A program made the position numbers and the translations under genes. Of a stretch of 56,917 nucleotides of DNA, positions 8,612 to 16,771 are shown in pieces. The notes beneath the pieces are model-generated. The model saw nothing but the letters and a program-made list of their open reading frames with translations, ran no database searches and was not told where the DNA came from. Source of the stretch: a virus; IMG/VR virus record IMGVR_UViG_3300035660_000009, positions 1-56,917 of that record, one strand, 5' to 3'. The first letter of the stretch is position 1; each line of letters starts with the position of its first letter.

Positions 8612-9337
8612 TTATTTGCATCGGCGGCGACGGAACGCCAATAGTCCGCCCAAGGTCAGCAGCGCGAGCGTTGCCGGTTCAGGAACAACCAAGATGGTTG
8701 CCTTGTATTCGTCCCTGGATTCGTTCACGTGAATATTCACTGCACACGGCGTACCGTCCATCCACTCACCAGTGAGGAGGCCTGTACCCAAGACACGATT
8801 CCCATCCCACCAAAGACCACCGCGCACATCGAAGTTCCTTCCGTGGAAAGTAACAACACTGCCGGGGTAGGCACAGAGGGTGTACACCGAACCACCAAAG
8901 ACATCTACAACGCCAGAGGTAAAGAGACCGTCTACCCATCCACCATAGATGTTCGCAGTACCATTATCGGCAAGGACGTCGAGGTGGTCCACCGAGCCGC
9001 CCGAGATGTTCACGACGCTGCCGCTGCCCCAGGTATAGAGGTAGTACACCGAACCACTCAAAATGTTCAGGGTACTAGCGTTATAGGCAATGAGAGTACC
9101 TGCTGATCCTCCACAGATATTCACAGTACTACAATCGCGGGCGTAGAGACCGGTTACGTACCCACCCGGGACAATAAATGCTCGGCTCGTATCATAGAGA
9201 GAGCCTTCAGAATGGGTTGTGTTGACTGTCATTTGCTGTCCATCCCAGAGAATAAAGTTGCCCCGACTCTCTCCAGTCAGCACACCGACCAGCACCAGAC
9301 CCACCCCGACTGTCAGTATAAGCGCTGTCCGTTTCAT
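8612..9337 (-). CDS. Secreted repeat protein with a PEP-CTERM sorting signal
   Basis: The first 26 residues are a classical signal peptide (MKRTALILTVGVGLVLVGVL). Residues 218-241 carry VPEP, a hydrophobic helix ATLALLTLGGLLAF and an RRRR tail, the three parts of a PEP-CTERM exosortase signal. Between them are about six irregular repeats of the form 'S-x-V-N-I-x-G-G-S-V-x-x-L' (for example SVVNISGGSVDHLDVL), expected to form a beta-helix. The ATG at 9337 has AAAGGAG, which lies inside the last codons of the upstream nuclease gene, so the gene is integrated into the phage operon. Function unknown; surface display in the infected host is the obvious hypothesis. Confidence 0.85.
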   Translation of the reverse strand: MKRTALILTVGVGLVLVGVLTGESRGNFILWDGQQMTVNTTHSEGSLYDTSRAFIVPGGYVTGLYARDCSTVNICGGSAGTLIAYNASTLNILSGSVYYLYTWGSGSVVNISGGSVDHLDVLADNGTANIYGGWVDGLFTSGVVDVFGGSVYTLCAYPGSVVTFHGRNFDVRGGLWWDGNRVLGTGLLTGEWMDGTPCAVNIHVNESRDEYKATILVVPEPATLALLTLGGLLAFRRRRCK

Positions 9338-9339
9338 GG

Positions 9340-10044
9340 CTACTTCTCCTTTCCGGCGACCTTGTCACCTTCTGTTGCAACCCCAATCCCCTCTTTCCCG
9401 GGAGACCAGACACAAGCGACAAACAACTGGATGGGAAGAATGGCGATAGGTGAGGGTGTGTCGTTGACAAGAACGTGTGTGTAAAAACACCCCACCAACC
9501 CAACCCCCACCACTTGAGGGTTCACCATAACCAGGTCGTAACCCAACCCGTTACGGGAAAAGACAAGAAGGGGAAGCACACGTTTCGGGCGTGCCGTGGT
9601 CACAGCGACAGATTCTTTCACAGCACCCTGCCACCACTGGACAATAACGGGGTTGGCAATCCTTGGGTTGACCAGATCGCTGAGAGACCATTCCTGCTGA
9701 TTCTTGCACTCAACCAAAAAAGGGAACCCAGAGTCGGGTGGGATGTAGAGGTCGCCGTACGCATACACCTCGCCGTCGTGCTGGTGCTTGTCCCATCCAC
9801 CACTACAGGGTGTACGCCTGAAGGGTTTACCCTGCCACCACTCACCAAGTATCTTCCCCACGTGTGACTCGTACGAGGAACCCTTCGTCTTACCCCGGTG
9901 GGGGTTGAATGGAGGTTTCGCCAACTCCCTAACCCTAGACAACATATCCGGGGGCAGGGTGGTAGCGGAGAGAGCGGAGGACACGAGACTCTGGATCTTC
10001 TCCAGTCGTGCCCTAACCCGCTGCTGGTAGATTACCTTCTCCAT
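9340..10044 (-). CDS. PD-(D/E)XK nuclease, Holliday-junction-resolvase-like
   Basis: The catalytic core is visible: SSYESHVGKIL (helix with the first Glu), then GDLYIPPDSGFPFLVECKNQ, i.e. G-D-(x)n-E-x-K, followed by W-S-L-S-D-L. This arrangement is that of Hjc-type and related resolvases and of phage recombination nucleases. The 234-aa length and the position just downstream of the SbcC/SbcD pair support a role in resolving or trimming recombination intermediates. The ATG at 10044 (AAGGAG upstream) is preferred over longer frames. A transposase-like or restriction-like role cannot be excluded. Confidence 0.7.
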   Translation of the reverse strand: MEKVIYQQRVRARLEKIQSLVSSALSATTLPPDMLSRVRELAKPPFNPHRGKTKGSSYESHVGKILGEWWQGKPFRRTPCSGGWDKHQHDGEVYAYGDLYIPPDSGFPFLVECKNQQEWSLSDLVNPRIANPVIVQWWQGAVKESVAVTTARPKRVLPLLVFSRNGLGYDLVMVNPQVVGVGLVGCFYTHVLVNDTPSPIAILPIQLFVACVWSPGKEGIGVATEGDKVAGKEK

Positions 10045-10169
10045 CCCTCTCTCCTTGCGTACACGTCCAACCAGGAGATGAACTTCCCGAAGAGCCACAC
10101 ACAGAGGAGACCGAACACCCACCAAGAGACATCAATCTCCTGGACAACCCTTGTTACCTCACCGAGCAT
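10032..10169 (-). CDS. Small membrane protein, 45 aa
   Basis: An ATG at 10167-10169 is preceded by GGAGG at 8 nt, just after the SbcC-like stop at 10190. The frame gives a 45-residue protein with one transmembrane segment, roughly WWVFGLLCVWLFGKFISW, and a basic tail (YARREGWRR). It overlaps the nuclease start at 10044 by 13 nt, the coupled arrangement seen across this genome. No function is recognised. Confidence 0.65.
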   Translation of the reverse strand: MLGEVTRVVQEIDVSWWVFGLLCVWLFGKFISWLDVYARREGWRR

Positions 10170-10189
10170 CGGAAAGCCCTCCAACAGGG

Positions 10190-12133
10190 TTAGAACGTTG
10201 TGCCAGCTTGTTCAGCCAACGAGTGCGGTTCGCCTATCTTGTCACCCCCACGTTCAATCCGTGCCACACCCCCTTCGTTCACAACCCTAACCTTCGAGGG
10301 GAAGAGGTCCTGCATCTTCGCGGAGTGTGTGACGAACCACACCGACCTCCCCCTCCGAGTGAGTTCCGTCAAGAGGGACACCACCCGTTCGGAACCCTCA
10401 CCATCGACGTTTGCTGTCGCTTCATCACATATGAACAACGAGACACCCGCACCGGTCCTGCTCCTGATCAAGTCCTGGAGCGCGAGAGAGACGCAGAAGT
10501 CGACCCTCTGACGCTCGCCAACGGAGTTCCCCTTGTACACCTCCGCACCTTGCTTGTTGTACGCCTGGACGTTAAAGTCCTCCACAACCCTCCCGTCGGT
10601 GAGCTTCTTTTGGGTGCTGAACACGACCTCGATCCCACCGTCAGTAAGGAACTGGGAGTACTCCGCAGCACGTGAGTTTAGGAACCCCGCAACATCGTCC
10701 AACAGGTAACTCTGAATTCCCTTCTTCCCGAATCCCGTAACCCAGAAGTTCACGTACTGGGTGTCCTTCGAGATCCTGTCCAGATGGTCACCCTCCCGCA
10801 CCTGTTCTTGCCTCAACTCAGTGAGTCGTTTGTCGAGGCGGTCGAGTTGGGACGTCCAGGGGTTGACCCTCTTGGTAGTCCCCTCGATTCTCTGGTCGAG
10901 TTGGGCGAGTGTGGCTTGGGAGGATCTCACGCACGCGAGTTGCGCCTCGAGTGTAGCACACTTGCGTTCCAGGTCACGAACCCTGCACTCTAGGTCGTTG
11001 GACTCCCTCATCAAGAGGTCCAGACGTTGGTTCTTCTCCTGTGTGTCCTTTGTGAGTCGACCCAGTTCCGCGATGAGGGTCAGGTGCTTCTGGGTTGTGT
11101 CCCGGAGCTTCTCTTCCAAAACCTTTCTCGCGGAGAGGACGCTTTCGGAGTCGAAGGGACGCTTGCAGGTGGGACACGCCTCACGGATCGAGTGAAGTTC
11201 ACGTTGTTGGTCCAAAACAGTGTCCCACAGTGCCTCTTTCCTCCCCTTCACCTCAACCTCCAAACGGGTAGCTGCATCCACCTCACGCTTGAGGTCCTCC
11301 AACACCTTTCCCTTCGCGAAGACAACCTTTGGGTTGCAAAGCTCACGAAGTTGGGACGAGACGAACCCGAGAGAGGTTGACAGATCGTCCGCACACTTGG
11401 TCTTCTCGAGGACCTCCTCCCTCTGGGTACGTAATGAGGTGAGTTCACCCTCTAGGGTCTTCGAGAACTCCACCTCGCTCTGACTCGCGATCCTGGTGTC
11501 GTCCTTGACCCTTCCCTCCTCCACGTTGAGACGGGTTAGGGTAGCCTCGTGTTTTGCCCTCTCCTGTTGTAGTTCCCCAATCCTGTCCTTCGCACAGGTC
11601 ACGTACTCCTCGAACTCACCTATCCCCGTAACACGTTCGAGGATCCTCTTCTTCTCCGCGTCGGTCGAACCAGCGAACACGGGTGAGTCCTGCCCGATGA
11701 CCACACACTGGGCGAACAACCTGAAGTCCACACCCAACAAGTTCTCCACGTATCGCTGGGTCTCCAACTTGTCCTTCAACTTAACTTCCTCTCCGTCCAC
11801 CTCCACAACCAGTCTATTACCCATCCGAGGGTCGTCTTGGTAGCGGGTAACCGTACAGGGTGTACCGTCTTTGGTGAACCGAACCATTACCTCACACCCA
11901 CTGGTGCTTCCCCTCCGGACGACGTCTCTAGAGGCAAGACCTCTCAAGGTCTCGTTAAATAAACACCAGACCACTGACTCTAAAAGAGATGACTTCCCTG
12001 CCCCATTCGAGTCAGCAAACCCCTTGTCGAGGTTCAACCCAGTCACGAGAGTGGGACCACCGAGGGTGAGGTCGAGTTCCTCCTCGGCGAACGGCATAAA
12101 GTTCCTGAGGTGAACTTTCTGGAACCCAATCAT
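10190..12133 (-). CDS. SbcC/Rad50-like recombination ATPase (T4 gp46 type)
   Basis: This is the ABC ATPase half of the phage recombination nuclease complex that resects DNA ends. The N-terminus has the Walker A SNGAGKSSLLE. Two long coiled-coil stretches flank a zinc hook CPTC (REACPTCKRPF) near the centre. The C-terminus has the ABC signature NSVGERQRVDFC and a Walker B FICDEATANVD. The 647-aa length is typical of compact phage versions. The ATG at 12133 follows GGAG. The SbcD-like partner is immediately upstream. It should act with RecA and the ssDNA-binding protein in recombination-dependent replication. Confidence 0.92.
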   Translation of the reverse strand: MIGFQKVHLRNFMPFAEEELDLTLGGPTLVTGLNLDKGFADSNGAGKSSLLESVVWCLFNETLRGLASRDVVRRGSTSGCEVMVRFTKDGTPCTVTRYQDDPRMGNRLVVEVDGEEVKLKDKLETQRYVENLLGVDFRLFAQCVVIGQDSPVFAGSTDAEKKRILERVTGIGEFEEYVTCAKDRIGELQQERAKHEATLTRLNVEEGRVKDDTRIASQSEVEFSKTLEGELTSLRTQREEVLEKTKCADDLSTSLGFVSSQLRELCNPKVVFAKGKVLEDLKREVDAATRLEVEVKGRKEALWDTVLDQQRELHSIREACPTCKRPFDSESVLSARKVLEEKLRDTTQKHLTLIAELGRLTKDTQEKNQRLDLLMRESNDLECRVRDLERKCATLEAQLACVRSSQATLAQLDQRIEGTTKRVNPWTSQLDRLDKRLTELRQEQVREGDHLDRISKDTQYVNFWVTGFGKKGIQSYLLDDVAGFLNSRAAEYSQFLTDGGIEVVFSTQKKLTDGRVVEDFNVQAYNKQGAEVYKGNSVGERQRVDFCVSLALQDLIRSRTGAGVSLFICDEATANVDGEGSERVVSLLTELTRRGRSVWFVTHSAKMQDLFPSKVRVVNEGGVARIERGGDKIGEPHSLAEQAGTTF

Positions 12134-12172
12134 GGGAGACTCCAACGGCACCTAAACCTACCGTCATCGTAC

Positions 12173-13261
12173 TCAGGTGGACGCATGACTCACCTTGCCA
12201 TGTACCCGCTTGACTATATCGTTTCCCACCTCAACCAACTTCGTGGGGTCGAAACCCTCCCCGTTCTTCTCCACGTAAACCCTTATGTAGTCGTTCAAGG
12301 AGGGTGGGGGAGAACCCTCGGGTGTGGCAACTCTCACCTCCACCTTCCGAGTACTCTTCTTGTTGAAGACCACCAGAGTGGCACCCATCGTGGTCAAGAC
12401 TTGTGTGACCTTTCCCTCGTCCACCTCACCGGAGTAGTCTACCCTGACCACCTGTTGGTTGAACCTCTCAGGGAGGACGTCACAAAGGGGTGTAGCATCG
12501 AGGTCGAGGATCACGAACCCGGTCGACCTCACCCGAATGTGCTCGATCGTAACCCCATCCGGACCGGGACCGATGGTAACAGCGAGGAACCCCTTCGGTT
12601 CCTCCGCCTCGGAGAAGTCTCTCGCGACCAGCGACCCGACGTACATCACTCCCTCACCCACCGCCTGCATCTTGTGGTAGTGGCCGAAGAAGGAGTGGGT
12701 AGCGTGACGGAAGAGTCTCGGACTACACCCCTCGGGGGGTCTATACTCGTGCTGACCCACCACAGCACCCTCCAACGCGAGATGGCCCACCACGATGTGG
12801 GGTGCCGCGTTGTCGTACAACACGAACTCGGCTAGGGTTTGGGGGAGGTCCGCGTAGTGGGTTGTGTAGGGGACGAAGAGAACGTGGCAATCGGGGTAGG
12901 TCTTCATCCGGGGTTCACCCAATACGATCTCGTCCACGTCATTCCGTAACCCGAACAGGATGGACTCACCGAGGTTTCCCACATCGTGGTTCCCACCGAC
13001 GAGCACGGTCTTCACCCGGTCCTTCCACCGCTCGAAAAACCTCGAGACGGTGTTGAAGACCTCGGTTTGGACCCTCTCACCTGAGTGGAAGAGATCGCCA
13101 GCGCAAAAAACATCAGTGATCCCGTTCTCGACACACCAAGAGTACATCCGCTCCATTGCACTCAGGGTCTCCATCACCCTCGAGTTCATCCCGGACGAGT
13201 GCACGGAGGAGAACATCGAGAAGGGGTGGATATGAGTGTCTGAAAAAATCGCTACTCTCAT
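12173..13261 (-). CDS. SbcD/Mre11-like nuclease (T4 gp47 type)
   Basis: All calcineurin-like phosphoesterase motifs are present: FSDTHIH (motif I), AGDLFHSGE (II), VGGNHD (III), VVGHLALEG (IV) and FFGHYHKMQ (V). It is the metal-dependent nuclease partner of the SbcC-like ATPase. The ATG at 13261 begins MRVAIFSDTH, has GGGAG upstream, and overlaps the TGA of homing endonuclease 1 as ATGA. The longer frame to 13318 lies wholly inside the homing endonuclease and is rejected. Confidence 0.92.
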   Translation of the reverse strand: MRVAIFSDTHIHPFSMFSSVHSSGMNSRVMETLSAMERMYSWCVENGITDVFCAGDLFHSGERVQTEVFNTVSRFFERWKDRVKTVLVGGNHDVGNLGESILFGLRNDVDEIVLGEPRMKTYPDCHVLFVPYTTHYADLPQTLAEFVLYDNAAPHIVVGHLALEGAVVGQHEYRPPEGCSPRLFRHATHSFFGHYHKMQAVGEGVMYVGSLVARDFSEAEEPKGFLAVTIGPGPDGVTIEHIRVRSTGFVILDLDATPLCDVLPERFNQQVVRVDYSGEVDEGKVTQVLTTMGATLVVFNKKSTRKVEVRVATPEGSPPPSLNDYIRVYVEKNGEGFDPTKLVEVGNDIVKRVHGKVSHAST

Positions 13262-13971
13262 TGGTGTAACTCCCTCTCCGTCCAGACGACGAACGTCATC
13301 CCGTGCTCTGTGCACCAACGGCGTCCGGCTTCGAACCTCGACTCCTTCACCTCAAGTTGCCACTCTGCAACCACCTCAACCAACTCTTGTTTCCCGGAAC
13401 GGTACGTGACGAGGATGTCCGGGATGTACCTATGGGGTGAACCATCTTCTCGGAAGTATGGAATCGAGAATGGTTCCGGAACGAAGGAGACAACCTCCGA
13501 TAACTGCTCCAAGAGTTTGTATGCCAGCAACTCGTAGGACGACCGGTAGTGTAGCCTCTTTCCGTTCTTCGCCGAGTCGAAGTAGCCACCACGTCCTTGC
13601 CGTTCCGGGTGGAATTTTCCCTCGAGGATAAGCCGAGACATAGTTGAGGACTTCTTCGCACGTACCTCTGGTCGCTTGCACGGGTGCTTGTCACCCCTAA
13701 CCTTCTCAAGAACGATCGGGTTCCTCATTGGATTTCGGTCGCCAAGCATTCGTTGCCTAGAGGCCTCTTTCTGCGACTCCGTGACGGTATGACCCAACCC
13801 GAACCGGTTGCCCAACCTAGCCAACCGGATCTTCTCCCTCACTTCAAGTCGCTTACTAGGGTTCTTATCGCCACGCACCGACAAGTGTGGACCCACGGCA
13901 TTCCTACTACCAAGCATTGACAGACGAATCCTCTCTTTCGCCTTCGAGGTGTGCAGTTGCCCCACTCTCAT
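13258..13971 (-). CDS. Homing endonuclease 1: NUMOD3 repeats plus PD-(D/E)XK-like domain
   Basis: The first 130 residues carry about six NUMOD3-like repeats built around GDKNP-(S/M)KR and 'MLGSRNAVG' units with basic helices. The C-terminal 100 residues form a nuclease-like domain: RSSYELLAYKLLEQ, EPFSIPYF, YIPDILVTYRSGKQELVEVV, then CTEHGMTFVVWTE. The P-D...E-x-V line resembles a PD-(D/E)XK active site but lacks the usual final lysine. Two paralogues lie at 32547-33191 and 52643-53362. It sits between the ribbon-helix-helix gene and the SbcD-like gene, a typical homing-gene position. SD GGAGG precedes the ATG. Confidence 0.8.
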   Translation of the reverse strand: MRVGQLHTSKAKERIRLSMLGSRNAVGPHLSVRGDKNPSKRLEVREKIRLARLGNRFGLGHTVTESQKEASRQRMLGDRNPMRNPIVLEKVRGDKHPCKRPEVRAKKSSTMSRLILEGKFHPERQGRGGYFDSAKNGKRLHYRSSYELLAYKLLEQLSEVVSFVPEPFSIPYFREDGSPHRYIPDILVTYRSGKQELVEVVAEWQLEVKESRFEAGRRWCTEHGMTFVVWTERELHQ

Positions 13972-13973
13972 AG

Positions 13974-14162
13974 CTACGAACCCTCCTCCAGGTCAGCAAG
14001 GTCGTGCTTCTGCAGGAGGTCAGTGATGGCCCCGCGGATGAGTTCAGCCTTGCTCTTCTTCAACTTCCGAGACAGTTCCCGCAACCGAGCGAGGTCACGT
14101 GGGTCGGCGGAATAGGAGTCACCCACCAACCTGACTTCCTCCACGTTTGGCATGTTTGGCAC
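13974..14162 (-). CDS. Ribbon-helix-helix DNA-binding protein
   Basis: A 62-aa protein with an N-terminal strand (VEEVRLVG) followed by two helices, DLARLRELSRKLKKSKAE and LIRGAITDLLQKH, matching CopG/Arc-type ribbon-helix-helix repressors. These bind operator DNA as dimers. The GTG at 14162 has AGGAGG at 8 nt spacing; earlier GTGs are too close to it. It lies between recA and homing endonuclease 1. The target is unknown; it might regulate this recombination block. Confidence 0.7.
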   Translation of the reverse strand: MPNMPNVEEVRLVGDSYSADPRDLARLRELSRKLKKSKAELIRGAITDLLQKHDLADLEEGS

Positions 14163-14174
14163 GCTCACCACCTC

Positions 14175-15227
14175 CTACTTCAACCTTCCGGAGCAGTAAC
14201 CGAATAGCTCCCGCCGTAAGGTGGGAAAGGTGTCCAGGATCAACTTCCAGTTCTTCTTCCTGAACCTCAAGACCCCATCCGCGATCGTTCCCACCACACT
14301 TACATCGACCCCAGGAGGAAGTACCTGCGAATCCAATCCGTAGTAACCACCACCGGTAGTCTTGACCAAACCATGCTCAATTGCGACCTCCAACAAGGAA
14401 GTGCACTCGTCGATACCACCCTCGTTCATGATCCTCACCTTGCACTCGCCGAACGGGGGACCAATTTGGCTCTTCGTGCACCGAACCTTAACCTCGATCC
14501 CGTCCTTCTCCTCCAAGATGGACCTCCCCAGAACCTGGAGGATCAGGGAGGAGTGGAAGTTTATCGGTCTCTCCGCGATATAGGTCTCGGGTACGGGACC
14601 GAACCCTTGACCAGCACCGATGTTCTCCTTCGGTTGGCACACAAAGATGAGTGCCATCCGCGACTTCTCGATCATCCCGTCACCCACCAACCGACGGAGG
14701 TTAAATGATGTAATCCTCGCTGAACTCGCCACCTCACCACGGTCGGCGTCGAACTCAGCATCGACCTCGTTCTTTGTGGGTGTTCCCGAGTGAGAGTCGA
14801 CCACAAAAAGGATGGGTTGTGGTGCACCGGTACCGATCGCAACGTCAGCAACCCTGTGGACCAACGCGAACACCTGCTCGAGGTAGAGTTGTTGGTAGAG
14901 GAGTACGTTGTTCAGGTCAACACCCATCTCCGCGACTCTGTTAGGCGCGAGTTTACCCTCGGTGTCGCACGCTATCACAAGTGCACCCATCCTCTGCGCG
15001 TTCGCCATCAGGTGGATAGTCAGAGTGGTCTTCCCGAATCCTGGCTTCCCCACGATCGCGGTCAACCTACCCACGGGAACTCCAGGTCTACCGATCACCC
15101 CGTCGATGAGAGTTGACCCGGTGGATACCCACTCCTTCACCCCACAAGGTGGGAGTTCGGACAGTCTCCGGGTCGCGATCTTGTCCTTCTCTTGGACACA
15201 CTGTGCGATGTCGTCTGCAAGACTCAC
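14175..15227 (-). CDS. RecA/UvsX-family recombinase
   Basis: RecA-type strand-exchange ATPase. Walker A is GKPGFGKTT at residues 60-68; Walker B is ILFVVDSHSG; the L1/L2 region follows (SARITSFNLRRL, MALIFVCQPKENIGAGQGFG). The 350-aa length fits phage RecA. The GTG at 15227 follows AAGGTG. It lies between the ssDNA-binding protein and the SbcCD-like genes, the standard recombination set, and should drive strand invasion for repair and replication restart. Confidence 0.9.
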   Translation of the reverse strand: MSLADDIAQCVQEKDKIATRRLSELPPCGVKEWVSTGSTLIDGVIGRPGVPVGRLTAIVGKPGFGKTTLTIHLMANAQRMGALVIACDTEGKLAPNRVAEMGVDLNNVLLYQQLYLEQVFALVHRVADVAIGTGAPQPILFVVDSHSGTPTKNEVDAEFDADRGEVASSARITSFNLRRLVGDGMIEKSRMALIFVCQPKENIGAGQGFGPVPETYIAERPINFHSSLILQVLGRSILEEKDGIEVKVRCTKSQIGPPFGECKVRIMNEGGIDECTSLLEVAIEHGLVKTTGGGYYGLDSQVLPPGVDVSVVGTIADGVLRFRKKNWKLILDTFPTLRRELFGYCSGRLK

Positions 15228-15235
15228 TGGTCACC

Positions 15236-16207
15236 TTACGCGGGCCACCCGCACTGCACCTTGAACTCACACTTGAGACACTCGGGTGACTTCTGGTCGT
15301 ACATCCGCCTGAAGCACCTGGGTGTCGGTTGAGTGGTAACGGGTTGCGCTTGAGGTGTGGGGTTGCACGCCACCTTGCAGTGCACACCGAACGCACACGC
15401 AGCGCACATCGGGTCGGTCGCGGCGAACTCCTTTCCGAAGCAACGCGGTTGACGCCCACTGATAAGTATGGGAAGCGTCTGCGGTTCCACTGAAGTGGGT
15501 GCGGGTTGTGCCTGAGCAGCGGGTTGTGCCTGAACCTGCCCTCGCGCCTTCTCCTGGGTGAACCGGGACAGGACATCCTCCCCTTTGAGGATCGCTTGCT
15601 GCTCCTCGTAGGTGAATATGACGAAGGCCCGACTGAGGTCGGGGAGGTTCACCAACCAGTCCTGGTTCGCGAGTGGTGAGGGGTTCCTAGCGGCGTTCAG
15701 GGTGTATAGGGGTTGGGCACCCTTCGGTCCTCGCGAGATGGTGATGTCGAACCCTCTCGCGGGGTCGGTGATGTCACCGTAGTCGGGGTGGACGTCGAAC
15801 TTCATCAACTCTCGCATGATCTGGATCCCGGACCTGTAGGACTGGGCACCCACGTCCGGGTGGAGGAGGTCGACGAGGTTGAAGGCTGCACCCCACTGTG
15901 CAGGGGTGATGTCCGAGTCGCCCAACTTCGCACCCTGTTGCTGGAACCTGTCCACCTCCTCACACGCGGCACACCTTGTGCCACCGTGCTTGAGGAGACA
16001 CGGTACGACCACCCGCTTGGGACCCACGTTCCAGTGGAGAGTCCACTCGTACCACCACTGTTTGATGTTGAGTGCCCAAGGGGGCATGACCCTGACCCGG
16101 TTCATCCCATCCTTGGGTTGCCACCTGTCCCCAGCCATGAGTCGCTCGTAGAACTTCTGAGCCTCGGTGGGGTCCGCCTTACCGAAAGACGTCGGTACTT
16201 GGGTCAT
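15236..16207 (-). CDS. Single-stranded DNA-binding protein, gp32-like, with two Cys motifs
   Basis: The first 200 residues resemble phage gp32-type ssDNA-binding proteins (FWALNIKQWWYEW-like segment, VVVPCLLKHGGTRCAAC, then the D-I-T/F-D-I strands). The C-terminal part has a Gln/Ala/Pro-rich linker followed by two copies of P-R-C-F-x(10)-C-x2-C-x(5)-C (PRCFGKEFAATDPMC and PRCFRRMYDQKSPEC). The acidic tail typical of SSBs is absent and the Cys motifs end the protein. A related motif starts the protein at 40994-41455. Promoter element 2 lies 48 nt upstream. The role is to coat ssDNA and organise recA and the replisome. Confidence 0.8.
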   Translation of the reverse strand: MTQVPTSFGKADPTEAQKFYERLMAGDRWQPKDGMNRVRVMPPWALNIKQWWYEWTLHWNVGPKRVVVPCLLKHGGTRCAACEEVDRFQQQGAKLGDSDITPAQWGAAFNLVDLLHPDVGAQSYRSGIQIMRELMKFDVHPDYGDITDPARGFDITISRGPKGAQPLYTLNAARNPSPLANQDWLVNLPDLSRAFVIFTYEEQQAILKGEDVLSRFTQEKARGQVQAQPAAQAQPAPTSVEPQTLPILISGRQPRCFGKEFAATDPMCAACAFGVHCKVACNPTPQAQPVTTQPTPRCFRRMYDQKSPECLKCEFKVQCGWPA

Positions 16208-16254
16208 CTTGTCTCTCCTAACCCTTGTGTCCGTTAACGTGGTTTCTTCACATC

Positions 16255-16270
16255 ATATTATATGGCAACC
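16255..16270 (-). promoter_or_regulatory. Phage promoter element, copy 2
   Basis: Minus-strand sense GGTTGCCATATAATAT, an exact match to the family consensus. It precedes the ssDNA-binding protein gene (start 16207). The leader between is about 45 nt and also marks the left edge of the foreign-looking island. Confidence 0.8.
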
Positions 16271-16304
16271 ACCCACGAGGTCCCACACAATTTCAACCAC
16301 TCCT

Positions 16305-16724
16305 TTACCCTTTCGCGGCTTCGGCGGTCCCGCCCAGCAGGGCTACCAGGGTTCTGCGCAATCCGGCGATGTCGGCCATGCCTATACCAGACCATTCATC
16401 TACATTTGCAATCCCACCTGGCGCATGAGGGGATAGTTCGTCTATCAAACGTTGGATGCCTGCCCGTAGCGCCTTGATTTCACGCGCCTGCGACTTCACA
16501 ATCGCTTCGGCGTAGGCCGTCCAAGTACTTCCGCAGATTTCCCATTTGTCTCGCTGTTCCTCTTTCGGAGCAAGCAAGGCTGCCTCAATGTATGCGCGTT
16601 CGCGCTTGACGGCTTCTTGCCGCAACCGCTCGACCTCGTCTAGCAGTGCAAGGACCTCCGACCCCTGAATGCAACCCGTCTCCTCGTATTCGGCCCGAAT
16701 GTCGGCGAATCTCTTGTCGGTCAT
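16305..16724 (-). CDS. Hypothetical coiled-coil protein, 139 aa
   Basis: The ATG at 16724 follows AAGGGG. The N-terminus (MTDKRFADIRAEYEETGCIQ, then GSEVLALLDEVERLRQEAVK) resembles small phage proteins with a short helical repeat of unknown function; residues 20-55 form a coiled coil. Codon texture (GCG, CGG and GAG repeats) differs from surrounding genes. It is the last gene of the 16.3-18.6 kb island. Confidence 0.6.
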   Translation of the reverse strand: MTDKRFADIRAEYEETGCIQGSEVLALLDEVERLRQEAVKRERAYIEAALLAPKEEQRDKWEICGSTWTAYAEAIVKSQAREIKALRAGIQRLIDELSPHAPGGIANVDEWSGIGMADIAGLRRTLVALLGGTAEAAKG

Positions 16725-16771
16725 GGCTTCCCCTTCGCGGCTTCGGCGGCCGGGTCAGGCGGCCCAAATTC

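Noticed and set aside
9200-9340. PEP-CTERM gene as assembly contamination by host DNA
   Set aside because: Its ribosome-binding site is made by the last codons of the phage nuclease gene and its strand and spacing match the operon.
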